A stretch of DNA of 64,000 nucleotides from Sordariomycetes sp. S80-01Y (GCA_037042185.1 JAXQJY010000026.1:868001-932000); one strand, 5' to 3'. Counted from the first letter of the stretch, positions 43,827 through 55,340 are shown. The notes: a model not told the origin generated them from the letters alone. Program-made: numbers and translations.

Positions 43827-45806
43827 ATGGTCTACTGCGGCAAGCCCTCCAAGGGCTGCTCCAACTGCCGTGAGCGCAAGGTCCGCTGCGACCAGCGCGA
43901 GCCCACGTGTGGTCAGTGCGAGAAGCGCCAGCAGACATGTACCGGCTACCGCAACATGGTTGACCTCATGTTCCGCGACGAGAGCACTCATGTCATCAAG
44001 AAAGCTACTGGGCGGAAAGCCGCAAGGGGTGCCATCCAGAAGACCCAACCTGGAACCCTCGTCACGGCCGCAGGGAATCCCACCAAGGCTAAGCCAAAGG
44101 TCAAGACGGAGAAGAAGGCTTCCATTGCTTCGGCCTCGTCGACGGCCTCGCACCCCAACACCACCGGGGATGTCATGACCGTCAACAGCTCCGCCAGCCA
44201 GATCGGCAATGACCCGCCCAAGTCGTCCTTCTTGTCCATGCTCACGCCCAGCAGTGGCCCATCAGCATCTTCAGTCTCCGAGGGGGATGAATCAGATGAT
44301 ACCGTGGAGGTGCCAGATTCGGCAGTCATGCGTCTCGGTCACCCCCTGACACCAACGCTGCGGGAGCGGGGGACGGCCTTCTTCTTCTCACGCTACGTGG
44401 CCGTCGACTTCGGGTGTTACCAGAACTACGACTTTGTTTACGATGTGTGGAAGCCGCCGAGCAGCAGCTCACCGCAGACGTCCATCGACTGTGTGACGGC
44501 CAGCATGGCAGCCGTGGGCCTAGCAGGGCTGTCTAAAGTCACACGCTGCTCCGATACCATGATTAAGGCGTGTCAAAGCTACGGCACGGCACTGCAGCTT
44601 ACGAACGAAGCGCTCAAAGATCCCGCCTCCGCAATGCGGGACAGCACCATGCTCTCGATTCTTATTCTCGGGACGTATGAGTTCATCACCGGCCGGACTC
44701 CCCAGACAATGCGCGCCTGGCAAGATCACGTCAACGGCGCCGCAGCCCTCACCCGCATGCGTGGCACCGCTCCTTTCCGCACGAAAGCCGGCACACGCAT
44801 GTTCCTCATGCTTTGCCACTCCGTTCTCATTAGCTGCATACAAGGCAGCATGCCGATGCCCCAGGCTATGCTCGACCTGAGGAAAGAACTAGGACAGTAC
44901 ACAAACACCATGGATCCAACATGGCGGATCGTGGAGCCGATCTGCAGGGCCTTGAAGATCCGATACGACATCAGGCATGGAACCTTGAAGGACACTGATG
45001 AGATCGTTAGCCAGTTGACGGATGTTGAGAACGAGTTTGCCACGATTGTGGATGAGATGCCCCGGCATTGGCGGTATCGCTGTGCGCAGGTTCACAGACC
45101 AAACTCCGCGATTCTCGGTGGGTGGGTTCACATCTATCCCGGCTTCGCCCAGGCGACAACCTGGAACGGCATGCGCACCATGCGGATACTTGTCCAGGAG
45201 TCCATCCTGGATCAGCTCTGCTCTAGCATGGCGCGCACCTCGGTGCCACCCATGCGCCACCAGATCCTCCTCGTCAAGGCAATGCGCATGCTCGAGCTGC
45301 TCGGCGAGGCCGTCATCGCCAGCACGCCCCAACACTTCGGCGTCGTGTCCTCCCGTGACGCCAAGCCCGGCGGCAACGGAAAGATAGAGTTCGTATCCGC
45401 CACGCGACCGCCGCACCCCATCGCCTCAGCTTGTCCCATCAACTCACCTAGGCCGCAACGACACCACACGCCCGAGTCGCCTGGGACGTCGCCGCGTCCC
45501 ACGCTGATGGACCCCACGCAGTCCGACGATGGGCGCGGCGATCCGGAGAGGTTCATGACGCTGGCGAGCGCGAGTAACACGATTGTGTGGCCCTTGTATA
45601 CGTTGGGCATGAGCTCAAGCTGCACAAGAGAGACACGATCGTACATCATCGACCGGCTAAATGCGATTTACGTCGAGACGGGATTATCTCAAGCCAAGAC
45701 TGTGAAGCAGTTGCTGCAGGATAAGACGGAAACGATTCCCTGGGATAGCATTCCTTTGATGCGGCTGCCCGAGGTTCCGGATGCTTCGCTGCCGGTCATG
45801 GTTTGA
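43827..45806 (+). CDS. Zn2Cys6 transcription factor with fungal transcription factor domain 2 (paralogue B)
   Basis: Binuclear-zinc-cluster regulator, intronless, 659 aa. Cluster cysteines are 11, 14, 21, 28, 31 and 38 (GCSNCRERKVRCDQREPTCG, QCEKRQQTCTGY). It shares MVYCGK at the start, identical Cys spacing and the post-cluster segment LMFRDESTHVIKKA with the Zn2Cys6 gene at 15427-17282, which has three introns; one of the two has gained or lost all of them. The middle contains SMAAVGLAGLSKVT, YGTALQLTNEAL, LILGTYEFITGRTP and HVNGAAALTRMRG, typical of the PF11951 family. It is on the same strand as the GH16 and GH64 genes upstream, so it is a candidate local regulator, but this is inference from position only. 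Converges on CYP8. Confidence 0.92.
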   Translation: MVYCGKPSKGCSNCRERKVRCDQREPTCGQCEKRQQTCTGYRNMVDLMFRDESTHVIKKATGRKAARGAIQKTQPGTLVTAAGNPTKAKPKVKTEKKASIASASSTASHPNTTGDVMTVNSSASQIGNDPPKSSFLSMLTPSSGPSASSVSEGDESDDTVEVPDSAVMRLGHPLTPTLRERGTAFFFSRYVAVDFGCYQNYDFVYDVWKPPSSSSPQTSIDCVTASMAAVGLAGLSKVTRCSDTMIKACQSYGTALQLTNEALKDPASAMRDSTMLSILILGTYEFITGRTPQTMRAWQDHVNGAAALTRMRGTAPFRTKAGTRMFLMLCHSVLISCIQGSMPMPQAMLDLRKELGQYTNTMDPTWRIVEPICRALKIRYDIRHGTLKDTDEIVSQLTDVENEFATIVDEMPRHWRYRCAQVHRPNSAILGGWVHIYPGFAQATTWNGMRTMRILVQESILDQLCSSMARTSVPPMRHQILLVKAMRMLELLGEAVIASTPQHFGVVSSRDAKPGGNGKIEFVSATRPPHPIASACPINSPRPQRHHTPESPGTSPRPTLMDPTQSDDGRGDPERFMTLASASNTIVWPLYTLGMSSSCTRETRSYIIDRLNAIYVETGLSQAKTVKQLLQDKTETIPWDSIPLMRLPEVPDASLPVMV

Positions 45807-45994
45807 GCGATGGTTTTGGAATTGTGATAGCAGTCATGCGAGACAGGGCATAGACATTTACGAAGAGCTTATCACATATACGCCGAGGGCTGTCGTGGCG
45901 ACATGTAGAGCGATATACAGAAGCAATACAGGGGTAGCAGCCCACAGCACAGACGGGCTGTGAACATCAGGGGTATCTTATTGAGAGTCCAACC

Positions 45995-47760
45995 CTACCA
46001 ACTATCAAAATTCCCAAACCCACCACCGCTCTTAATCTTCTTTCTTGCCGGCTCTTCCCATGCCTCATCTGCGCCCACGTCCGCGCCATTGCTTTGTGTG
46101 CTGTTCTGCGTGTCCAGATACTTGCCCACCCCCTCCACCGCGCCGCCCTGTTCGACCGTGCCGTCTGCCCTGATCCTCTTCCCCGTCCACGTCGTCCTGT
46201 CATCCTCGGTACCGCCCAGCCTCTTCACCTCCTCTCGTTCCTTCTCGTCCGCCTCCAACTGATCTTTCTGCTTCCGGAACTCCTCAAAGGGGTCGACAAA
46301 CACCACGATGTCGTTGATCACGATGTCCTTGGTTGGTCGGTTCCCGGAATCCACGGGCGTGGCTTCCATCTTGGTCAAGTTGCTGAGGCCCTCGATGACG
46401 GTGCCGAAGATGGTGTGTTTCCTGTCCAGGTGGGGCGTGGCCTTGTACGTCACGAAGAACTGGCTCGAGTTTGTGTTCTTGCCCTTGTTGGCCATTGACA
46501 GCGTGCCGCGGGCGTTGTGCGTGAGCGGCCCCTCGAACTCGTCGTCAAAGTACTTCCCCCACACGCTCTGCCCGCCCTTGCCGGTGCCTGAAGGGTCGCC
46601 GCCTTGGATCATGAACTTGGGGATGTTGCGGTGGAACTTGACGCCCCGGTAGTAGCCTCTCTGGCTGAGCTTGACGAAGTTCCAGACCGCCTTGGGCGCG
46701 TACTCGGGGTGGAGCTCGATGGTGAGGTCGCCCAGGTTGGTCTCCATCCGCGCGTAGCCCTTGGTCTTTATGCGCTTGGGCTTGAGCATGTACTCCTCCT
46801 CCGACAGCACGGCTCGCTCGCCGCTGGTCTCGGGCGTGAGTCCCGTAGATGTGAAGCTTGCCGCGGCGCGACCAGTTGTGTACGTCGCCGCATTTGCCGC
46901 TACCTTCTTGTCTCGTATCATGGGCTGTCTCGCCGATGACGCCGAGTTCGAGGTCTTGGTCAAAGCACCCGAGCTCCGATTGACGTCTCCTCCCGCCTCG
47001 CGCGCCTTTCTTGCCTTTTCCACCGCGGCCCTCGCCTTGGACATTTTATCACCCATGCTCCCCAGCGCACCGGTGTTGACGTTGCTGCCTTCCAACTCCT
47101 CCTCCCTGTCCTTGCTCATCTGCGCCTCGTGCCCATCTTGTATGTATTTGAAGCTGCCCAGGTCCCTGCTTGCCGCGTTCTGCGGGTCTTGGAGGGTGAT
47201 GATGTCGGCGCGGGTGAAGGGTTCGTCGTCGACCAGGTCCCGCCATGCCTTGGCCTTAATGTTCATCCGCTCGACCGTTTCCCAGGCGAAGACGTTGGCG
47301 TACGTGCCATGACGGATGGCGACGATGTGCGTGTTGTCCGTGAAGACCTTGTAGGTAACAGGGTCGACCAGGTCGCCTTTTCCGTCGCTCAGTCCGGCGC
47401 TCGAAGAGTCCGTCCCCGCGTTGCGCGCAAAGTTGAGCTTGATCAGATCCTTCTTGTTCAAGGGCGTGCCGTCGACGGGATTCTGGTTCGGGTGCTTCTC
47501 CAGCCATGCGCCTATGATTTCGACGTCAAATATCGTGCCCGAGGGAGTGCACACTGGGTTGTTGAAGGGCTGGAGAGAGGCAGCGCAAAAGTTGAAGGGG
47601 AGACGGCGGAAGGGGGCATTGGTGGAAGAGCGGGCGCCTGAGGATGCAGAGTAGGCGTCGGAGGAGGACCACTCGGAGTGGGTGATCTATTCATGTGAGC
47701 CAGAGATTTATGTTCGACAGCATCAATGCTTACATAGAGCTTGTCGGTTCCTTTGCCCAT
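45995..47760 (-). CDS. cyp8: U-box cyclophilin CYP8 (PPIL2 family)
   Basis: Nuclear peptidyl-prolyl isomerase with an N-terminal U-box, a spliceosome-associated protein and likely ubiquitin ligase. Exon 1 (47734-47760) encodes MGKGTDKLY; a 47-nt intron joins it to exon 2 (45995-47686), starting ITHSEWSSSDAYS. The product is 572 aa. The U-box follows at about 35-110 (LPFNFCAASLQPFNNPVCTP, GTIFDVEIIGAWLEKHPNQN, LVDPVTYKVF). The cyclophilin domain is at about 285-450, with YYRGVKFHRNIPKFMIQGGD, GTLSMANKGKNTNSSQFFVT and HLDRKHTIFGTVIEGL. Catalytic Arg (FHR), Phe-Met-Gln and His are present; the usual Trp of cyclophilin A is replaced by His (PHLDRKH), as in this subfamily. The C-terminus is charged and ends GGFGNFDSW. 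Divergent from PTM1. Confidence 0.95.
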
Positions 47761-48254
47761 GGTGGTGGTGCCAGCCTGAGGTGTTGCGGCTACCTTAGAG
47801 GTGGCGTATGCGTAAAGTAAGGTGCTTCGTAGCTTCGCTGGATTCGCAGTGACGAAATTGTCCTGGATATGGCAGCCTTGCAGGCAGGGGTCCCTCGGGT
47901 CCCATCCACCTCAGATCGGCCACCACTGCCACTGGCGCTGAATTACGTACCCACTCCATCCTCCCAAGCTGCCACTTTGCCATCAACCTCATCAACAACG
48001 CAACTTCATTCCTCCCGCCTGTTCTTTTCGACGATACCCTGCAGTGGCCTGCGCATGCTCTCCGTATAGGGCACTTTGCTACCTGTTTCCCAGGCGCCAA
48101 TCCCCCAGAAGCCGCCTGCCGCGCAATCCGAACGTGTCCTCTGCCGAACCTTGCAGCGACTGAGCAGGGAGCTTGCGTGATCACCCCTATCCTGCGACAA
48201 CACCGTATCTCCGCAACCGCGACGAACGATAGCATACGCACCGAGATTTCAAGA
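47761..48254. promoter_or_regulatory. Bidirectional promoter region, CYP8/PTM1
   Basis: This 494-bp region lies between two divergent start codons. No specific motif could be assigned. Confidence 0.5.
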
Positions 48255-50092
48255 TGAGGTTCCTCTCGGGACTGTTGGCCCTGGGCCTGTCGTTCTGGAC
48301 GGCTCAGGCAATGGAGGTCCAATTGGTACGCGCAAGCTCAGGCTTATCCGGCATTGCATCGATGGGATGAAGTGGAACTGACGCCTCGGGGAATAGACTC
48401 ACAAGGGAGACGATCGCCAACACTGTGCCGGTACGTCGAGGTTTACGACTGCTCTCAATTTTGATGCGTTGCTGACCTTTAAACAGGCATGTACGGCAAG
48501 AAGACCTGGGGCGGCCCCGTGGACCCCTTTATCCTCACCAAGTTCCTGAAGTCAGACGCCGGCGACGACCCTGTGGCCAGCATGGTCATTTTCGAGTGGC
48601 GCGACAGGAACCTCGTTGGAATCCCGGATCCCGACGGCTACGGAAACGTAGGCTGACCCTAGCTCCCAACTTGTATGCGGTTACTAACCAAAGAGAAAGC
48701 TGCTGGCGATCTGCGACGACGAGAACGTCAAAAAGGGACGCTGCGACAAGAAACAGATTGGCGAATTCGTCCTTGCCGCGAATGCCACAGATGAAGCAAA
48801 GACTGGTATCGTCACGCAGGCCATTCACTTGAAGGACCCCGATCCCATCAAGTATGAGGTCAAGAAGACGGGCTACTACTGCATCGTCACCGAGCCGTGG
48901 GCTGCTGACGAGTACGAGGCTGTTGTTGAGTTCCGCAACGCCTACGGCGAGCTGTCAGCTACCCAAATCCCGAAGCTGCCATTCTATGGCGCCATGACCA
49001 TTGTGTATATCCTGCTAGCTGGGTACTGGGGCTTCCTGTACTACCAGCACCGCCAGGATATCCTGGCGGTGCAGAACTACATAACTGCCATCCTCGTCTT
49101 CCTTGTAGTGGAAATGCTCATGACTTGGGGTTTCTATGGTACGTCTTGTCTCGGCAAACCCTGCGTTGGCTTACTAACGACACCTAGACTTCCAGAACCG
49201 CAACGGTAACAATGTTGGCTCCAAGGTCATGCTCATCATTGTGGGCATCTTGAACGCAGCTCGTAATTCGTTCTCCTTCTTCCTGCTCCTCATCGTATGC
49301 ATGGGCTACGGCGTCGTCAAACACACGCTCGGTCGAACCATGGTCTGGGTCCGCTGGCTCGCGGCCGCCCATTTCGTTTTCGGCCTCATCTACTCAGTCA
49401 CGTCGCTCGTTGTCTCCCCCGAGAGCGCTGACTTCTTTGTTCTCCTCATCGTCCTGCCCCTGGCTGCCACCCTGACCGCCTTCTACGTCTGGACCTTGAA
49501 CTCGCTGAACTACACTCTGAAGGACCTTAAGGAACGCAAGCAGCACGTCAAGGAGAGCATGTACCGCAAGCTGTGGTGGGCCATCCTTGCCAGTCTCCTC
49601 GTCATCTTCGGCTTCTTCTTCTTCAACTCCTTCACCTTCGCCTCCGTCAACGATCCGGACTTTGTACCCTTCCACTGGAAGACCCGCTGGTTCATCCTGG
49701 ACGGCTGGCTGAACTTGGTCTACTTCGCCGACGTGGCCTGGATTGCCTACCTCTGGCGTCCCACCGCCAACAACCGTCGGTTCGCCATGTCGGACGAAAT
49801 TGCCCAGGATGATGACGGCAACTTCGAAATCGGCGACATCGGCATGCCCGACGACTCCGATGACGAGGAGGCCAATATCGGCAAGAACCGCACCACCTCT
49901 GAGGGCGCAAATGGCATGCCCAGCGCGGGTCTCAGCCAACCCGGCAGCGCGGCGCAAGGCTCTGCCGGCGGTCACCGCGCTATCCCTCGTGATTCGATCG
50001 AGGGGGAGACGATATTTGCCGTCGGGGATGAGGACAAGTTCTCGGACGACGACGATGATGCGGACACAAGTAAGCTTGTCAAGTCCAAATAG
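48255..50092 (+). CDS. ptm1: PTM1-type seven-transmembrane (GOST/GPR107) protein
   Basis: Membrane protein of the Lung-7TM/GOST family (yeast PTM1, animal GPR107/TMEM87), residing in Golgi/endosomal membranes with an uncertain trafficking role. Exons are 48255-48326, 48397-48430, 48487-48647, 48694-49138 and 49188-50092; introns are 70, 56, 46 and 49 nt. The product is about 538 aa. A signal peptide (FLSGLLALGLSFWTAQA) precedes a lumenal domain with CAGMYGKK and CDDENVKKGRCDKKQIGEFV. Seven hydrophobic helices start at FYGAMTIVYILLAGYWGFLY and include VKHTLGRTMVWVRWLAAAHF and FFVLLIVLPLAATLTAFYVW. The cytosolic tail is acidic (DEDKFSDDDDDADTSK). At intron 3 two acceptors keep the frame (exon from 48694 or from 48700), differing by Arg-Lys. 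Confidence 0.92.
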
Positions 50093-50330
50093 GCGTCAAT
50101 GCGACGCGTAGAAAGAGGTTGCTCGCTTGTGCTGATAGAGGGCGGCGTTTGTTGTTTTTTACGAATGGGACCAGGAGGCATCTGCTGATATTGAATGATC
50201 TGCTAGCATCGGTTCATGTACACATAAGTATTTCTGGCGGGGCCAACACTATTCAACTATGTTCTTACAGCGTGCTATGTCACACAGCTCTTCCTACACA
50301 TATCCTACACGTTTGTTTTGAACCGACGCC

Positions 50331-52004
50331 TCATGCGCCGGAGGACGTCCGGTCCCTTACATCCCCTCCAAATCCGACCGGCCTCCTCCTGCCATCGTTT
50401 TCCGGGAGGATGGCCAGCGCCTTGTAAACTTTCCCCATCCCTCCCGGTCCTCGGTCAACGAGTCTCTTCCAGCTCCGGTCAATGTTCTCCGCGGCCTCCT
50501 TGCTAATGCCCTGCGCCTTGCTCAGCATCTCCGCCCGCTCCCGGATCCCCATCAATTCGAGGAAGTCCCCTTGACGTATCGGCCCGTGGACCTCGACACC
50601 CTCGCTGGCGAGCATAGCAGCCTCCGCAATGGCCATGAAATCCACGTCGGCTGACAAGTCCACCAAACCCGGAGCCGAGAAGGGGTTCACCCGTTTGTGC
50701 TCCCGAATGCCCCGCAAAGAGTTGATGGGGACGGTATCCTGCGTGCCGTAGTCTAAGATCAAGGCCGCCCCGCTGGGCGCCTTCTTGGGATTCTCACTCG
50801 AGCCCCCAATCCTCGTGGCGAAGTCCCCGGCGTACATTGAGGCATCGGGGCAGACCTCCACGATTGACCCTACCGTATCCTTCAGCCTGCGATAGCGAGG
50901 ACTCGACTCGGGCACGTAGCGTGAGTGACGCGTGGGCTGCGAGGACATGACGAGCTGGAACTCGGGTACGGGCTCGTGCTGCTCTGATTTGGGGGTCTTG
51001 AGGTGCTGGTGAGTGAAGCCGGGCGGTACGGGAGAGACCATCATCTCGCGCCATTCCGTTGGCTGCTTCTGCGGCTCGGGGGAAGAGGGAGGGTCAATGA
51101 CGTTGGGTTGCGTGCTGGGTCTTGCTTTGGGGGGGGCTGCCTGCGCAGATTCGAATATGTGGATGGGCAGGGCGTCGAAGAACTCATGAGCCACTATAAA
51201 AGGGACCTTGTCTGACTCTGTGGAGCTGTCAGTCGCTGCGTTTGCCATGATGAGTGAGGCACGAGAGGATAGTTCGCCGGGTGTAAGATGTTGCACGTAC
51301 CATACGGGATTGACTTCAAGGACTCGGCCCAGACGATGGGCTTACCATCATATTTGCTGGCGCCTTGAACCCCGATCTTGGACTGTGTCGTCTGGGCCTC
51401 CTTGCCACAGAGTAGGTTCCGCTGGGTTTCCCTCAGCTCCTTGCTGGCCTCAACCATATACACCGACTCAATGCTCTTCGCCATAGACGGGAATCTTTGA
51501 ATGGTCTGCCAGTCATCAGCATCGTCCGGTTGTGGCGACCACGGCAAAACTTACCCTCAGCATGTCGTCCATCAATGTTCCCCTCCCCGGCCCAACCTCG
51601 ATAAGCTGCACCCCCTTGCTCGGCCTCCCCTGGTTGATCCACTCCGCGATGAACCAGATCCCGATGAGCTCGCCGAACATCTGCGAAATCTCGGGGGAAG
51701 TGACGAAGTCGCCCTTTGTGCCGAACTGGTCGCGCGCCTGGCCTATGGCGCCGGTGTAGTAGCCGCCCAGGTCGCCCGTCAGGCACATGCGCATATAGCT
51801 CGCCAGCGGGACGGGCCCTGTCAGTGATATGGCCTCGAAGAGCTGCTTCGCCAGGGGGGTCGACCACTCGCGCTCCTTGAGGCGACGGCTGGGTGTCTGG
51901 GAGAAGCTGCGCCGGGAGGCTGCGTGGGCTGCTGCTGGACGCGCGCATCGTGTGCTCAGGGGCCGCAGCGCCCTCGATGCGGCGGTGAGCGGTCTTGAGA
52001 ACAT
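50331..52004 (-). CDS. NDUFAF7/MidA-type mitochondrial arginine methyltransferase
   Basis: Mitochondrial SAM-dependent methyltransferase of the DUF185/NDUFAF7 family; the animal protein symmetrically dimethylates an arginine of complex I subunit NDUFS2 during assembly. Exons are 51555-52004, 51301-51505 and 50331-51217, with introns of 49 and 83 nt; the product is 513 aa. The N-terminus is Arg/Ala/Ser-rich without acid ([20 protein letters not shown]), a presequence. Family blocks are [20 protein letters not shown] and the SAM-binding loop [18 protein letters not shown], then [16 protein letters not shown] and [13 protein letters not shown] with [17 protein letters not shown]. An insert rich in Pro/Gln lies between them. 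The start at 52004 is preferred over an in-frame ATG 40 codons upstream because it begins directly with the presequence. Converges on PTM1. Confidence 0.93.
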
Positions 52005-52495
52005 GGCCTTGGCTTCTACGGCGATGGCATGTCTTGACTCGATGTCGGGACAGCTCGAGTTAAGCTTCTCAGGTTGCGGCGCCGGGACGAACGCGCAACG
52101 CGTCTCAAAGCCGGGGACAGGCAAAAAGGATTGGAAAACAGATTGAAAACTCTGTTCTTATGAGATGATGTTGAGGCCTGAATCAAGTCGGCGTGGTGAG
52201 TCTAAGATGTGCTGAAGACGTCGACAGCTTCTGTCTCGGTTGAAAGTTCATGTAGTACCCTAGGGAACCGCAGGTCACGGTAATGAGCGTGTGGGTCCGT
52301 CGACGATGAGCCTACCCTATAGCGAAGGTCCAATATGCATGGTCTAGCTGAAGCCTGAAAGCATCAATGAAATAACTTGCTCAATTGCCGAGGAAAGACA
52401 CATTTGAGGATTCTTTCGAAGCTACATGTTTGCATGCCAGTTCAGCCTCATGTCGTATGGTCGATGTCGATTGCTGGTTTGGGTCTGTTGGTTAA
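52005..52495. other. Intergenic region between NDUFAF7 and the flavin-reductase-like gene
   Basis: This 491-bp stretch holds the NDUFAF7 promoter and the 3' flank of the next minus-strand gene. No gene was seen. Confidence 0.5.
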
Positions 52496-53540
52496 TCAGG
52501 CCACCCCTGTGTCAACCCCTTTTTCAATGTCCTGCAGCAATATGTTTTGGCTGGCTTCGTCTTTCCACCTTCGCCGCGGCACCTCAAACGTCTCCGCGAT
52601 CCTCCCGTACGACATCCCGCCCAGCTGTGCAACCGGCCTCAAGATGTCTAGATTGATGTGACTCAGCTCATTGTTCGTCGCATCCTCCCTAACCCAAAAC
52701 CTCGTGGCCCTTAACAGTACCAGTCCTGCCACGCTCATCCCCTCCTTTCTATGCTCACCAAATTCCTTCCACTCCACGACCTCAGCCTCGATACTCAACA
52801 CGCTCTCCTTCACTCTCTTCGGCTTGACCGTCGAGGTCGGCGCCTCGGTAAGCCCCGAGATCTCCCATTCCGATACACCGTACGGAGGATCCATGCTGGT
52901 AGCGTTGACAGCCTCGATCATGTCTTCGGAAACAGTGTTGATCACACACTGACCTGTCTCGATGAGGTTGCGGTATGTGTCCTTCACTCTTCCGGGTCGC
53001 GACGAGAACCCGACGATGAACGTGGGCGGGTCGTGGTCGACGACTTGGAAGTAACTAAAAGGGGAGAGATTCTTCGATTCGGCGCCCGATGAAACTGTGC
53101 TGATCAATCCGATCGGACGGGGAGCGATGCCGGAAATGAGGAGGCGGTAGTTGCTCATCATGGGACGGGTTGAGGCGTACGGGTCGACCTCATGATGGGC
53201 TGCAGGATGGTCGGATTGTTCAAGCACGCCTTGGCCATATTTCCAGCCTGGATTCGGCGACTTTGTAACAATGATGGGCTTCTTTCGTTCGAAATCTGGA
53301 CGAGTTGCTTCGACGGCCTGAAAGTCCTTGACTGGCTCAACGATCTTGTAGCTGGACTGCTCTCCGTGGGATGAGCCGTTTGAGGCGGTTGATTGCCATC
53401 TCATTGAGAGAGAAGGGCTCGAACACGATCGGAACATTTTGTCTACATGTCTGTCAGAGTCAGTCTTGCTCAACGGGTCGTCACTCGAGAACTCACTTAG
53501 CGGAAGACAAACTTCTTGGTAGGGGTGATGCTGGTGGCAT
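52496..53540 (-). CDS. Flavin-reductase-like (FMN-binding split-barrel) protein, probably mitochondrial
   Basis: FMN-binding split-barrel protein of the flavin reductase-like family (PF01613); the precise reaction is unknown. Exon 1 (53497-53540) and exon 2 (52496-53450) flank a 46-nt intron; the product is 332 aa. Splicing gives an N-terminus MPPASPLPRSLSSAKHVDKM, then FRSCSSPSLSMRWQSTASNG, which is basic and Ser-rich, like a mitochondrial presequence. Domain signatures are MSNYRLLISGIAPRPIGLIS, SPFSYFQVVDHDPPTFIVGF and DTYRNLIETGQCVINTVS. The C-terminal part (ATRFWVREDA, DILRPVAQLGGMSYGRIAE) is typical of fungal members. The first exon is inferred from splice signals; starting at the internal ATG of MFRSCSS would still give a presequence. 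Divergent from CDK11 (391 bp). Confidence 0.87.
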
Positions 53541-53931
53541 TGCGTTCTTTGAAAATCGCTGCTGAGCGAGCAAATTTAAAGGATCAACTTCAATCAAAGA
53601 GGTCGCTCTGCTAAGTATGGAGGCTAGCATGGATTTGAGTATATGTAAATCGGCACAAAGCAAAGTAGCGAAATTCTGGTGACGGATGATGGCTTATAGA
53701 CTGCGAAACGTCCAACATGAACAGTTTATTTTGTCACCCCACCAAGCATGACGACGGATCCCGACTTTGACAGCTGCTGCGCGTTACAACCTTTGCGCCC
53801 TTCGTTCTACAACCGCGACAACCACGCCCTTGCGCCCCCAAGGACCCGCCGAGGCTCTAAAATAGTACCGCATTATACTGGCCTGCATAAAACCCACATC
53901 CAAGCACCGCACGCGCCTCCCGTTGCCGACA
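53541..53931. promoter_or_regulatory. Bidirectional promoter region, flavin-reductase-like/CDK11
   Basis: This 391-bp region lies between two divergent start codons. No specific motif could be assigned. Confidence 0.5.
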
Positions 53932-55340
53932 ATGGCCGGCTCCCGCTGGGCCACCACCGCCGAAGACGACGCCCTCGTTCAGAAGGAGAAGGAGGAGAAG
54001 AAACGTCGCAAAGCCGAGAAGGCCGCCAAGGCCGAAGCTGAGAGAGCTGCCGCGGCCGCTGCTGCACATCAAGAAGGACAAGAATCAGATCGGCCATCAA
54101 AACGACGTAAAACAACACCTCAACCCGACAACGACGCCCCTCCCAAGCTTCTACGTTTCGAAACACAAGGCTGGTCGAAGTCACGCTCGGTGGAGAACTA
54201 CGATAAGCTCAATGACATCGAAGAGGGAACGTATGGCTGGGTTGCGAGGGGTACGGAACGGCGCAGCGGGAAGGTTGTGGCGTTGAAAAGGTTGAAGTTC
54301 GACGCCAACGACAGGGGGGGTTTACCGGTCACTGGCTTGAGAGAGATACAGATCTTGAAAGACATACGGCACAAGAACGTTGTGGGCTTAGAGGAGGTCG
54401 TCATCGGCGACGACGTGGACAAGCTGGACAAGTAAGTATTCGAGCCTCTATGAGGTAGGGCGGTTCAAGGTTTGCTGACAACGACAGTTCGATATTTCTG
54501 GTCCTCGAATTCGTCGAACATGATCTCAAGTCCATACTGGAAGACATGCCCGAACCCTTTCTTGCGTCAGAAATCAAAGCCCTCCTCCAGCAACTCACAT
54601 CCGGGGTCGCGCACCTGCATTCGCACTACATCCTCCACCGCGACCTCAAGACCTCAAACCTGCTGCTCAACAACAGAGGACAGCTCAAAATCGCGGACTT
54701 CGGCATGGCGCGCTACGTAGGCGATCCGCCGCCAACCAAGCTCACGACTCTGGTGGTCACACTGTGGTATCGTGCACCGGAGCTGCTGCTGGGAGCGACT
54801 GAGTACGGCGCTCCGGTGGACATGTGGAGCGTGGGTTGCATCTTCGGGGAGCTGATCACCAGGGAACCCATCTTCCAAGGGGAGTACGAGGTCAAGCAAC
54901 TGGGCAAGATTTTCGAGCTCTGCGGCATCCCCACCGAGGAGTCGTGGCCGACCTGGCGGCGTCTCCCCAACGCCCGCGGTCTGCGCCTTCCAGCGAGCCG
55001 TCAGACTACAGGCTCCGTCGTCCGCGCCAGGTTCCCCAACATGACGACGGCGGGGGCGAGCCTGCTCAACGACCTGCTGGCGCTGGATCCGGGGAGGAGG
55101 CCCACGGCGCAGGAGACGCTGCAGCATGAATACTTCAGGCAGGATCCGAAGCCGAAGCCGGAGAGCATGTTTCCTACATTCCCCAGCAAGGCCGGCCAGG
55201 AGAAGAGGAGGAAGGCCGAGCCCCATGCTCCAGGGAGGGGGGAAGCTGCCGCGAATTTGGGCGATGCAGACTTCAGTGGCATCTTCCAGGGCAGGGAGAG
55301 GGAAGAACGTGGTGGAGGCTTCACGCTCAGGATGGTTTAG
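53932..55340 (+). CDS. CDK11 (PITSLRE-type) cyclin-dependent kinase
   Basis: Nuclear cyclin-dependent kinase of the CDK11 branch, linked to transcription and splicing. Exon 1 (53932-54431) and exon 2 (54488-55340) flank a 56-nt intron; the product is 450 aa. The N-terminus is a charged, Ala/Glu/Lys-rich coil (KEKEEKKRRKAEKAAKAEAE). The Gly-loop IEEGTYGWV is at about 96-104, the ATP lysine is K119 (VALKRL), and the cyclin helix is PVTGLRE (132-138) in place of PITSLRE. Catalytic HRDLKTSNLL, DFGMARYVGDPP and [20 protein letters not shown] follow. The C-terminal HEYFRQDPKPKPESMFPTFP matches the CDK11-specific extension and separates it from CDK10. It ends in GGGFTLRMV. Most differences from animal CDK11 lie in the very short N-terminal regulatory region. 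Confidence 0.92.
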
